From Alphaproteobacteria bacterium (GTDB taxonomy: Bacteria > Pseudomonadota > Alphaproteobacteria > Micavibrionales > UBA2020), in NCBI GenBank assembly GCA_004297545.1, contig SCTB01000110.1, positions 1 through 34,796 on the forward strand: a stretch of 34,796 nt of DNA, read 5' to 3'. Below, one piece after another: positions 22,789 through 30,390 of the stretch. Position numbers and translations under genes: made by a program. How positions within the stretch are numbered: the stretch's first letter is position 1; each line of letters starts with the position of its first letter. Below the pieces are notes generated by a model. It worked only from the letters and a program-made list of their open reading frames with translations. It did no database searches and was not told the origin of the DNA.

Positions 22789-25410
22789 ATGGACAATATG
22801 CAAACGCGAGGACAGGGACTGACCCGGCAGGAAGCGGCAGCAAGGCTTCTCACGGCGGGCGCCAATACGCTGCCCGCCGGCAGCAAGCGTCCTGCATGGT
22901 TGCGGTTCCTGTCGCAATTCAACAATGTGCTGATTTACATCCTGATCCTGTCCGCCATTATCACCGGATCTTTGCAGCACTGGGTCGATACCGCCGTCAT
23001 CGTGAGCGTCATTTTCATCAATGCGTTGATTGGCTTCATCCAGGAAGGCAAGGCGGAGGACGCACTCGACTCAATCCGCAGGCTGCTTTCGCCGCAGGCG
23101 CTTGTCGTGAGGGACGGGCGGCAGCAGCATGTAGATGCAAGCCTGCTGGTGCCGGGCGACCGCGTCATCCTGTCGGCGGGCGACAAGGTTCCCGCCGATA
23201 TCACGTTGCAGATCGCCAATAGCCTGCGCATGCAGGAAGCCATTCTTACCGGGGAATCTCTCGACATCGAAAAAGATCCGGACACCATTGCCTATGCGGG
23301 AACGCTTGTTACCCACGGCAATGGCGCCGGTACCGTAACGGCCACGGGAAAAAATACCGAGATCGGGCGCATCAGCCAGAGTTTGGGCGCGGTGGAATCG
23401 CCCGAGACGCCGCTCACCCGGAAGCTGACGCGGTTCTTCCGCTATCTCGCTTTCATGATCGTCTGCGCGGCATTGGCGATTTTCGTATTCGGCGTCTATG
23501 TACGGCATCTGCCTGTCGATGAAATGTTCATGGTCATGATCGGCATTGCCGTGTCCTCCATTCCCGAGGGGCTGCCGGCGGCAATCAGCATCATACTCGC
23601 CATCGGCGTGCGGATCATGGCCCGCCGCAACGCAATTGTCCGCAGCCTGCCGGTCGTCGAAACGCTTGGCAACACTACCGTCATCTGCACCGACAAAACG
23701 GGCACGCTGACGCACAACGAGCTGGTCGTCGCCCATGTCGTTACGGCGGAGCACGCCTTTACCATATCCGGCGTAGGCTATACCCCCGCAGGACAATTCT
23801 TCCATCACGGAAAGGAAATTGTGCTGGCCGACTATCCGGCTGCCGCGGGAATGCTGCATGGCGCCATACTGAATAACGACGCCGCATTGCAGCTGGTCGA
23901 CGGCGAATGGGTCCTGCATGGGGACCCGACGGAAGGCGCGCTGATGGCCTTTGCGCTCAAGGCCGGGCACACGCGCGAGGACATTCATTCCCGGTTCCCG
24001 CGCCGGGCGGAGATCCCTTTTTCCGCGGAGCAGCGGTACATGGCGACGTCCCATGCCGACAGCGCCGGCAAAGGCGTTATATACGTCAAGGGCGCGCCGG
24101 AGAAGCTGCTCGGCATGTGCCGTCTGCAGATGGACGGAGACGGCAAGCTCGAAAGTCTGCAGCCGGATTACTGGCGCCGCGAGACAGAGCTGCTCGCCGC
24201 AAATGGAGAAAGGGTGCTTGCCCTGGCCTGCAAAAAGACCGACGTCGCCCCCGATGCGCTCTCGCCGGAGGACATCGAATCGGGGCTTATCTTTCTGGGC
24301 CTCTTTGGCATTACCGACCGCCCGCGGCTGGAAGCGGCCCCGGCGATCGCCCTGTGCCATCGCGCCGGTATCGCGGTCAAGATGATCACCGGCGACCATG
24401 CCCTCACGGCATCTGCCCTCGGCCGCGCCATCGGCATACCGGGGGCGGATAAGGTATTGACTGGCGCCGAGATCGATGCCTTGCCGGACGGAGAACTGGC
24501 AAAGGCCGTCGAGGGCGTCAACATCTATGCCCGGATGTTCCCCCACCATAAGTTGCGGCTTGTCGCAGCCTTGCAAGGCAACGGCCATGTCGTCGCCATG
24601 ACGGGAGACGGCGTGAATGACGCCCCCGCCCTGAAGGCCGCGGATGTCGGCATCGCGATGGGGAAACACGGAACGGAAGTCGCCAAGGACGCCGCCCGCA
24701 TCGTGCTCGCCGACGACAACTTCGCCAGCATCGCCGCTGCCGTGGAAGAGGGCCGGAACATCTATAAAAACCTGCGTTATACGATTCAATTCATGATGGT
24801 GACGGATTTCGCCGAGGGGCTGTCGCTGATCATTTCCCTGCTGTCGGGGCTGAGCCTGCCGATAACACCGCTGCAGATACTCTGGATCAATACGGTGACT
24901 TCGGTGACGCTGTCGCTGGCTTTCGCTTTCGCCCCGCACCACAAGGACGCGATGAATATTCCTCCTATCCAGCAGCAGGCGCCCTTTTTTACCGGCAGAA
25001 AGGTGCTGTCGCTCGTCTTTCACATCCTCCTGATCGCGCTTGGCACGATTGCCGCATTCCTTCTGATGACGCCTTCCATGAGCGAGGCCGGCGCACGCAC
25101 CGTCGCCGTCAATGTCCTGATAGGCTTCCAGGTATGGTATCTGTGGAGCCTGTTCCCCGCGCGGACCGCGCGCTCGGAAAACTGGGCAAGACATTATATG
25201 CCCGTGCTGCTGGCGACCCTCGGCACGCTTATTTTGCAACTGCCGTTCTGTTATGCCGCATGGATGCAAAAGATTTTCTCGACCCAGGCGCTTGGCGCGG
25301 GAGAATGGCTGGTCATTTTTTCCCTTTCAGGCACAATACTCGTCTGGCACAGGATCGAGAACGCGATAGGAATCCGGATTCGCAGGCAAAGTCCCACGAC
25401 GGCTTCATGA
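22789..25410 (+). CDS. Type II (P2) cation-transporting P-type ATPase
   Basis: 873 residues. N-terminal cation-ATPase segment (GLTRQEAAARLLTAGANTL), actuator loop TGES (154-157), PEGLP in the fourth membrane helix (259-263), phosphorylated Asp302 (DKTGTLTHNE), KGAPEK in the nucleotide domain, MTGDGVNDAPALK, and a C-terminal helix bundle. The overall type is that of calcium/PMCA-like pumps. The sixth helix reads WINTVTSVTLSLAFAF, where calcium pumps have an N-x3-D pair; the aspartate is replaced, so calcium is doubtful and the ion is open. No ribosome site precedes ATG 22789 or the nearby ATG at 22798. Convergent with the OmpR-type gene, 22 bp apart. Confidence 0.9.
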   Translation: MDNMQTRGQGLTRQEAAARLLTAGANTLPAGSKRPAWLRFLSQFNNVLIYILILSAIITGSLQHWVDTAVIVSVIFINALIGFIQEGKAEDALDSIRRLLSPQALVVRDGRQQHVDASLLVPGDRVILSAGDKVPADITLQIANSLRMQEAILTGESLDIEKDPDTIAYAGTLVTHGNGAGTVTATGKNTEIGRISQSLGAVESPETPLTRKLTRFFRYLAFMIVCAALAIFVFGVYVRHLPVDEMFMVMIGIAVSSIPEGLPAAISIILAIGVRIMARRNAIVRSLPVVETLGNTTVICTDKTGTLTHNELVVAHVVTAEHAFTISGVGYTPAGQFFHHGKEIVLADYPAAAGMLHGAILNNDAALQLVDGEWVLHGDPTEGALMAFALKAGHTREDIHSRFPRRAEIPFSAEQRYMATSHADSAGKGVIYVKGAPEKLLGMCRLQMDGDGKLESLQPDYWRRETELLAANGERVLALACKKTDVAPDALSPEDIESGLIFLGLFGITDRPRLEAAPAIALCHRAGIAVKMITGDHALTASALGRAIGIPGADKVLTGAEIDALPDGELAKAVEGVNIYARMFPHHKLRLVAALQGNGHVVAMTGDGVNDAPALKAADVGIAMGKHGTEVAKDAARIVLADDNFASIAAAVEEGRNIYKNLRYTIQFMMVTDFAEGLSLIISLLSGLSLPITPLQILWINTVTSVTLSLAFAFAPHHKDAMNIPPIQQQAPFFTGRKVLSLVFHILLIALGTIAAFLLMTPSMSEAGARTVAVNVLIGFQVWYLWSLFPARTARSENWARHYMPVLLATLGTLILQLPFCYAAWMQKIFSTQALGAGEWLVIFSLSGTILVWHRIENAIGIRIRRQSPTTAS

Positions 25411-25432
25411 CAAGATTGTCGTTTCTGCAATC

Positions 25433-26164
25433 CTAATCCGGCAGGACTTCCGTGTCGCAGGTCAGCATATAACCGACGCTGCGCACCGTTGAAATCAGGG
25501 ATGCCTTGCCCTTGTCGCCGATTTTCCGGCGGATGCGGCCGACCTGGATGTCGATGGCCCGGTCGTTGACGTTCAGCGCTTCCGCGCGCACCTGCTCCAG
25601 CAGCTGTTCCCGGCTCAGCACGCGGTTGGGGGCCGCCACGATGGCTTCCAGCAGGCGGAATTCCATCGCCGTCAGGCGGCAGGCCTTGCCGCGCGCGTCG
25701 AAGACGTCAAATTTGTTGGGATCGAGCACAAGAGAACCGAATTTGATGCGGGGTTTCCGGGCAACGGAAGAATCCCTTGCGGCATCTTTTTTAAACCGCC
25801 GCACGTTCGCCTTGACGCGCGCGAGGAACTCCGTCACCTCAAAGGGCTTGCCCAGGTAATCGTCCGCCCCCATTTCAAGTCCGACCACCTTGTCCACGAG
25901 CGTGCCCTTGCCGCTGACGACGATGACAGGGGCTTCCGTCGCCTTGCGGATGTCCGTCATCAGCACGAGACCGTCGGTATCCGGGAGGACGAGGTCGAGG
26001 ATCACGGCATCCACGCCCTTGACGCGCAGAATCCTCATCGCTTCCCCGCCGCTGGAGGCGGTGAAAACGACATAGCCGTTTTCCTCCAGGCTTTCGCGCA
26101 TCAACTCCCGGACCGGGAGGTTGTCTTCAACGACGAGGATATTCGGCTTTGCCGGCATGATCAT
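25433..26164 (-). CDS. OmpR/PhoB-family response regulator
   Basis: 243 residues. Receiver domain (about 7-120) with acidic pocket VVEDN and phosphorylated Asp57 in VILDLVLPDTDG, lysine in LGKPF, then a winged-helix DNA-binding domain (about 150-240) ending with RSVGYML. ATG 26164 overlaps the stop of the haem-PAS kinase (ATGA); the second ATG at 26158 is also possible. It is the natural partner of that kinase by position, although classical FixL works with the LuxR-type FixJ. Confidence 0.92.
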   Translation of the reverse strand: MIMPAKPNILVVEDNLPVRELMRESLEENGYVVFTASSGGEAMRILRVKGVDAVILDLVLPDTDGLVLMTDIRKATEAPVIVVSGKGTLVDKVVGLEMGADDYLGKPFEVTEFLARVKANVRRFKKDAARDSSVARKPRIKFGSLVLDPNKFDVFDARGKACRLTAMEFRLLEAIVAAPNRVLSREQLLEQVRAEALNVNDRAIDIQVGRIRRKIGDKGKASLISTVRSVGYMLTCDTEVLPD

Positions 26165-27273
26165 GACCCCGCAACCGCCCGGGCCTCGGCGCTCGCATGC
26201 GCCGGCCAGAGGAAGTGGATGGCCGTGCCGCGCTTGCCGTCCCCGGACTCGATCCAGACGCGCCCGCCCTGCCATTCCACGAGCTTCTTGATGATCGCCA
26301 TGCCCATGCCGCTGCCTTCGACCTTGTCGCGGGACTGCAGCGTCTGGAACATCTGGAAAGCCCTTTCATGATACTGCGGCGGGATGCCGGGCCCGTCGTC
26401 CAGGACGGAGAATTCGTAGAACCGGCCGATCGGTTCGCAGCGCACCTCGATGACGCCGCGGCCCTTGTCGTGATGCTTCACGGCATTGGAAAAGATATTG
26501 CCGAATATCTGCGTCAGCGGCGTTGGGGGAGAGACGATTTTCGGCAGTTTCGGCGGCAGGCGAACCTCGAAGGACGCCGGAACATGCGTCTGCGCGACCT
26601 GCCGCACCAGGTCCCCGACATCGACCTCGCGCGCATCATCCACGATGCGCCCGGCGCGCGAATAGGCGAGGATGTCATCCAGCAGCACCTCAAGCCGCGT
26701 CACGCAATTCCGCAGCAGCGCCAGCTTGTCCCTGGCGTCGGCGTTCAGCGTCTTCTCGTTGTCTTCCACCACCCATTGCGCCAGGTTGTCGATGTTGCGC
26801 AGCGGCGTCTTCAGGTCGTGCGATGCGACATAGGCGAATTGTTCGAGTTCCTGGTTCGACCGCATCAGGCTCATCTCGGCGCTCTTGCGTGCGGTGATGT
26901 CCCGGAGGATCCCGCTGAAAAACCGGCGGTCGCCGACTTTCACCTCGGCCACCGACAGGTCGAGCGGAAAAATGGACCCGTCTTTCCGGCGGCCTTCGAC
27001 CTCGCGGCCGATGCCGATGATGCGCGCCTTTCCCGTGTTCCGGTAATTTGCGATATACTGGTCGTGATCGACGGCGTAGGCCTGGGGCATGAGCATCTTG
27101 ACGTTCCTGCCCAGCACTTCCCCGGCGTCGTAGCCGAAGATTTTCGCGCAAGCCTTGTTGTAGCTTTGCACGATCCCCATTTCATCAATGGTGATGAGGC
27201 CGTCGACGATGTTGTTCAGAATGCTTTCAAGGAGCGCGGAATGAAGCGCCGCATCTTCTTTCCGATCGTTCAT
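26161..27273 (-). CDS. FixL-like PAS histidine kinase with a haem-type PAS domain
   Basis: 370 residues, no membrane helix, so cytosolic. PAS domain at about 15-130, then HisKA with His152 (ASHDLKTPLRNI) and an HATPase domain (DDGPGIPP, GSGMGMAII). The PAS aligns well with Bradyrhizobium FixL: the haem-ligand His200 corresponds to His70 (DHDQYI) and Arg220 to Arg90 (IIGIGR), at a constant offset of 130. Arg206 is Asn76 and His214 is Arg84, so the distal site differs in part. It probably senses oxygen or another haem ligand. It overlaps the OmpR-type regulator by 4 bases and follows the receiver gene by 11 bp. Confidence 0.87.
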   Translation of the reverse strand: MNDRKEDAALHSALLESILNNIVDGLITIDEMGIVQSYNKACAKIFGYDAGEVLGRNVKMLMPQAYAVDHDQYIANYRNTGKARIIGIGREVEGRRKDGSIFPLDLSVAEVKVGDRRFFSGILRDITARKSAEMSLMRSNQELEQFAYVASHDLKTPLRNIDNLAQWVVEDNEKTLNADARDKLALLRNCVTRLEVLLDDILAYSRAGRIVDDAREVDVGDLVRQVAQTHVPASFEVRLPPKLPKIVSPPTPLTQIFGNIFSNAVKHHDKGRGVIEVRCEPIGRFYEFSVLDDGPGIPPQYHERAFQMFQTLQSRDKVEGSGMGMAIIKKLVEWQGGRVWIESGDGKRGTAIHFLWPAHASAEARAVAGS

Positions 27274-27284
27274 CCCAATCCCTT

Positions 27285-27662
27285 TTAACCCGCGAGTTCC
27301 ATCAGGGCTTTCCTGAGCTCCTGGATATCGATCGGCTTGGAGATGACGCGATCCGATCCCAAATCCCGCGCCAGCGCGAGGATATCGCCGGCCTTGGAGC
27401 CACCGCCGCCTGAAATGGCGATGATTTTGACGGCGGGGAAAGTTTCACGGATTTCCGCGATGATTTCAAGACCGCTTTTCCCGGGCATGATGATATCGGT
27501 AATCACGAGGTCCGGCAGCCCGTTGCCGTTCAATGATTTCAGGGCCTCGGCGCCGCTTCTGGCCTGGGTGACGTGGTAATTGAACCCTTCGACGACTTCA
27601 CATATTGTTTCACGGACGAAGTCGTCGTCGTCAATGACCAGAATTCTTTTCTTATCCGGCAT
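27285..27662 (-). CDS. Single-domain CheY-like response regulator
   Basis: 125 residues, receiver only. Acidic pocket VIDDDD (9-14), phosphorylated Asp56 in VITDIIMPGKSG, lysine in ISKPID. No output domain, so it probably shuttles phosphoryl groups between the kinases of this cluster. ATG 27662 has AAGGAGAGAGAAAA upstream; it overlaps the end of the receiver-kinase gene by 11 bp. Confidence 0.88.
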   Translation of the reverse strand: MPDKKRILVIDDDDFVRETICEVVEGFNYHVTQARSGAEALKSLNGNGLPDLVITDIIMPGKSGLEIIAEIRETFPAVKIIAISGGGGSKAGDILALARDLGSDRVISKPIDIQELRKALMELAG

Positions 27663-28866
27663 TTTTCTCTCTCCTTCCGTGGGCAGGGGCCGTTTTCGCT
27701 TCAGGAGAGGTTTCCGCACGCGGCAGGTAAATGCGGAAGGTCGTTCCGGCGTTTTCCCGGCTTTCGACGCTGATATGACCGTTCGACTGCTTGACGAAGC
27801 CGTAAGCCATGCTGAGGCCAAGGCCGGTGCCCTCGCCCGCGGGCTTGGTCGTAAAGAATGGCTCGAATATCCGCTGGGCGACTTCGGGAGTCATGCCGGT
27901 GCCGGTATCCGAGACCGTGACAAGCGTATAGTTTCCGGCCTTGATTTCCCGCGAGGCCTCAATCGCCATATTCTGGGTCGCGATGGTGAGCCTGCCCCCC
28001 TTGGGCATGGCATCGCGGGCATTGACGGCCATATTGATCAGCACGTTGCCGAATTCCTCGGGGTCTATCAGGACGGGCCAGGGTTCCTTCGCCGGCTTCA
28101 TCTCGATTTCGATCGTTTCTCCCAGCGACCTCTTCAGGATTTCCAGCGCGTTGCGGATGCAGTCGTTCACATTGACGACCTGGTGCTGCAGCGGCCGCTG
28201 GCGCGTGAAGACCATCAGCCGCTTGATAAGATCGGCGCCGTTGCGCGCCACGGTTTCCATGGTGTGTATCTTTTTGAGAACGTATTCGGGATCTATCTTG
28301 TCCGGCTTCGCCTCGACCTTCTCCTTCAGCAGGTGCAGGTTCCCCAGCACGACGGTCAGCAGGTTGTTGAAGTCATGCGCAATGCCGCTGGTCAGCTGCC
28401 CGACGGCCTCCAGCTTGCGCATATGGTGCAATTGCTCTTCGGCCAGGCGGCGGTTTTGCTTGAGCTCGAAGAGTTCCTGGGCCTTTTTCAGGGCGATATT
28501 GAGGGCCGCCGGCGTGATATTGTCCTTGAGCAGGTAATCCTGCGCGCCCCAGCGCAGGGCTTCCAGCATCACCGCCTCGCTCCCCTGCCCGGTCAGCATG
28601 ACGATCGGGCTTTTCGCCAGGTCCGTTTTCGGATCGTACAGCTGCTTCAGCAGCGCAAGGCCGTCCATATCGGGCAGGCGGTAGTCGAGGAACACGCAAT
28701 CGACATTTCTTCGGGCGATGAATTCCAGCCCACCGCGCCCTGAATCCGCGTCATGAATGACGGCCCGCTCGCCGTACCCAAGGCCCTTCAGGGCCCGGCG
28801 TATCGCTTCCCGGTCGACCTTGTTGTCGTCGATAATCAATATTTCAAGTTGCGCCTTGTCCGTCAT
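27652..28866 (-). CDS. Receiver-histidine kinase hybrid (REC-HisKA-HATPase)
   Basis: 404 residues. N-terminal receiver (about 8-125) with Asp61 in VFLDYRLPDMDG, then HisKA with His164 in GIAHDFNNLL, then HATPase (NMAVNARDAM, DTGTGM, GTGLGLSMAYGF). No membrane or sensory domain: its input must come through the receiver, likely from another kinase, which makes it a relay. Start overlaps the upstream receiver gene (ATGA). Confidence 0.9.
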   Translation of the reverse strand: MTDKAQLEILIIDDNKVDREAIRRALKGLGYGERAVIHDADSGRGGLEFIARRNVDCVFLDYRLPDMDGLALLKQLYDPKTDLAKSPIVMLTGQGSEAVMLEALRWGAQDYLLKDNITPAALNIALKKAQELFELKQNRRLAEEQLHHMRKLEAVGQLTSGIAHDFNNLLTVVLGNLHLLKEKVEAKPDKIDPEYVLKKIHTMETVARNGADLIKRLMVFTRQRPLQHQVVNVNDCIRNALEILKRSLGETIEIEMKPAKEPWPVLIDPEEFGNVLINMAVNARDAMPKGGRLTIATQNMAIEASREIKAGNYTLVTVSDTGTGMTPEVAQRIFEPFFTTKPAGEGTGLGLSMAYGFVKQSNGHISVESRENAGTTFRIYLPRAETSPEAKTAPAHGRREKNAG

Positions 28867-29285
28867 GGGAGGTCAACGACTTTCGTGTAATAGTCAAAGA
28901 GTTCGGCGGTATTGATGAAGCTGCCTTCCGCTTTCCCCTTCACGATGTAACCCGCGACATTCTGGTCATAGGCCTTGCTTTTGTCTTCCGATGCCGCCGA
29001 GGTCGTCAGCACAAAGACCACCGTAGAGCGCAACACGGGGTCGCGCCGCACCTCTTTGAGGAACTCGATGCCGTTCATGCGCGGCATATTCAGGTCCAGC
29101 AACACCATATAGGGCCTGGCAATGCTTTTGCCGTCGCGCATCTTTTCCAGGGCTTCCCGGCCGTCGGACGCGACGACGATGCGGTTATTCAGCTTCGCCT
29201 GCCCGAAGGCCCGCTGAATTCCCATGACATCCACCATGTTGTCTTCCACCAAAAGCACGCTGATGTTTTCCAGTTTCTGCTGCAT
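28863..29285 (-). CDS. Single-domain response regulator, Rcp1-like
   Basis: 140 residues from ATG 29285; receiver only, with VEDN (13-16), Asp64 in LLDLNMPRMNG, and VLTTSA. The longer loop and the C-terminal helix (ELFDYYTKVVDLP) are typical of regulators paired with bacteriophytochromes or soluble PAS kinases. It heads the five-gene two-component run; the 95-bp gap from the Crp/Fnr gene shows no FNR-type box. Confidence 0.87.
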   Translation of the reverse strand: MQQKLENISVLLVEDNMVDVMGIQRAFGQAKLNNRIVVASDGREALEKMRDGKSIARPYMVLLDLNMPRMNGIEFLKEVRRDPVLRSTVVFVLTTSAASEDKSKAYDQNVAGYIVKGKAEGSFINTAELFDYYTKVVDLP

Positions 29286-29380
29286 GGCTGCTCCACCCTG
29301 ATAATGCCTTTCAGGGAAATCTATGCCGCCCGGCGGATACACTCAAGCCCTGGTTTCCTCTCTTTTCCACAATCATTCGC

Positions 29381-30169
29381 TTAAGCCTGCGCCCGGGCGA
29401 CTTTCCCTGCGCTGCGGGCCGGGATAGCCGCCATTTTCTGCGCCCAGCGGGTGCCGGGGCAGTCGCCCGTTTCCGCCGTGCAGTTCCTGCAGCAGAACTG
29501 CGCAAGGGCGCAGAAGCTTTCCACCTTCACCTCGGTTCCCTTGCTCTCCACCTGGGCGTCCTTGAGCTGCGCGAGAGACCGGGAAAAAGTTTCCGGCTTC
29601 ATGCCCAGCTGGGCCGCGGCCAGGGACTTGTCGTAAGGGAAAGTGAACGTGCCGCCGGCGCCCAGCATGTTGGACGACAGCCGGAGCAGAAGGCAGCCGA
29701 CGCGCTGCGCGCTGCTCATGAGGGCGATATGCTCGTTGTTCATTTGCTGGTTGCGGATTTCGCGGGACATCGTTTCCATCACCCGGCGCAGGATTTCGGG
29801 GTTTTTTCCCGCTTTCTCTTTCAGCACCTTGGCTGGAATTTCGATGATGCGGGCGTCCTCCGCGGCTTCCGCGGTATAAGGGTAGACCGTGCCGTTGAAA
29901 ATCGCGGCTTCCGCGAAGACGTCGCCGCGCGTGAACAGCGCCACGACCGCCTCGTCGCCCTCGCCCGTCTGGCGCGACAGCTTGACCCAGCCGCTCAGGA
30001 CGACGAACAGGCGATCCGCGCTGTCGCCTTGACGCAGCATCTGCTCCTGCCGGCGATATTCGCGGATCCGCGCGGACGTCACAAAGCTTTCAAGATCCGG
30101 CTCCGCCAGCCCCTTGAAAAAGGGCAGGTCCTTTAAAAATTTGCCGGCAGTGTTTTCGATGGCGCTCAT
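29381..30169 (-). CDS. Crp/Fnr-family regulator with a C-terminal cysteine cluster
   Basis: 262 residues. Cyclic-nucleotide-like sensor fold (about 15-125), dimer helix, and helix-turn-helix (about 182-205, LAAAQLGMKPETFSRSLAQL) with Glu193, Ser196 and Arg197, the E-x2-S-R signature used by FNR-type proteins to read TTGA half-sites. The N-terminal cysteine cluster of FNR is absent. Cysteines gather at the C-terminus: 220, 226, 227, 230 and 237, after a lone Cys159. A metal or redox cofactor there is possible but unproven. It is the obvious candidate for binding the thirteen boxes, although FNR and FixK homologues may exist elsewhere in the genome. A strong terminator separates it from lon; no box was seen in its own upstream region. 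Confidence 0.9.
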   Translation of the reverse strand: MSAIENTAGKFLKDLPFFKGLAEPDLESFVTSARIREYRRQEQMLRQGDSADRLFVVLSGWVKLSRQTGEGDEAVVALFTRGDVFAEAAIFNGTVYPYTAEAAEDARIIEIPAKVLKEKAGKNPEILRRVMETMSREIRNQQMNNEHIALMSSAQRVGCLLLRLSSNMLGAGGTFTFPYDKSLAAAQLGMKPETFSRSLAQLKDAQVESKGTEVKVESFCALAQFCCRNCTAETGDCPGTRWAQKMAAIPARSAGKVARAQA

Positions 30170-30333
30170 GACTTCCTCCAGAAAGGGTAATCGTTATTCT
30201 TCCAATCTAGAGGACAGGCTTATCGGAATTCATGCCGGTTTATGTCTGAATTGTATCATTGTAATATATTGATTTTACAGGATTTTTTAACGATCCCCGC
30301 GGATGGCGCGCTATACGGGTTCGCGGCCCCCAC

Positions 30334-30372
30334 AAAAAAAGCGCCGCCCACGGTTCACTCCCGGGGCGGCGC
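30334..30372 (-). terminator. Rho-independent terminator of lon
   Basis: Arms 30364-30372 and 30341-30349 (GCGCCGCCC type, 9 bp, perfect) are followed on the minus strand by seven T residues (complement of 30334-30340). It lies 18 bp after the lon stop. Confidence 0.92.
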
Positions 30373-30390
30373 GTTAAGGGTTGAATTTGT

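Noticed and set aside
23071-25269. A 732-codon open frame opposite the P-type ATPase
   Set aside because: Shadow of a fully motif-supported gene; similar long shadows at 10460-11638, 26197-27288, 27580-28743 and 30817-32577 were dropped for the same reason.
29381-30169. Calling the Crp/Fnr protein a true FNR
   Set aside because: It lacks the N-terminal cysteines that hold the oxygen-sensing cluster of FNR; only the DNA-reading residues agree.
30170-30333. An FNR-type box upstream of the Crp/Fnr gene (autoregulation)
   Set aside because: I read this AT-rich stretch on both strands and found no TTGA-N6-TCAA palindrome; only loose half-sites occur.
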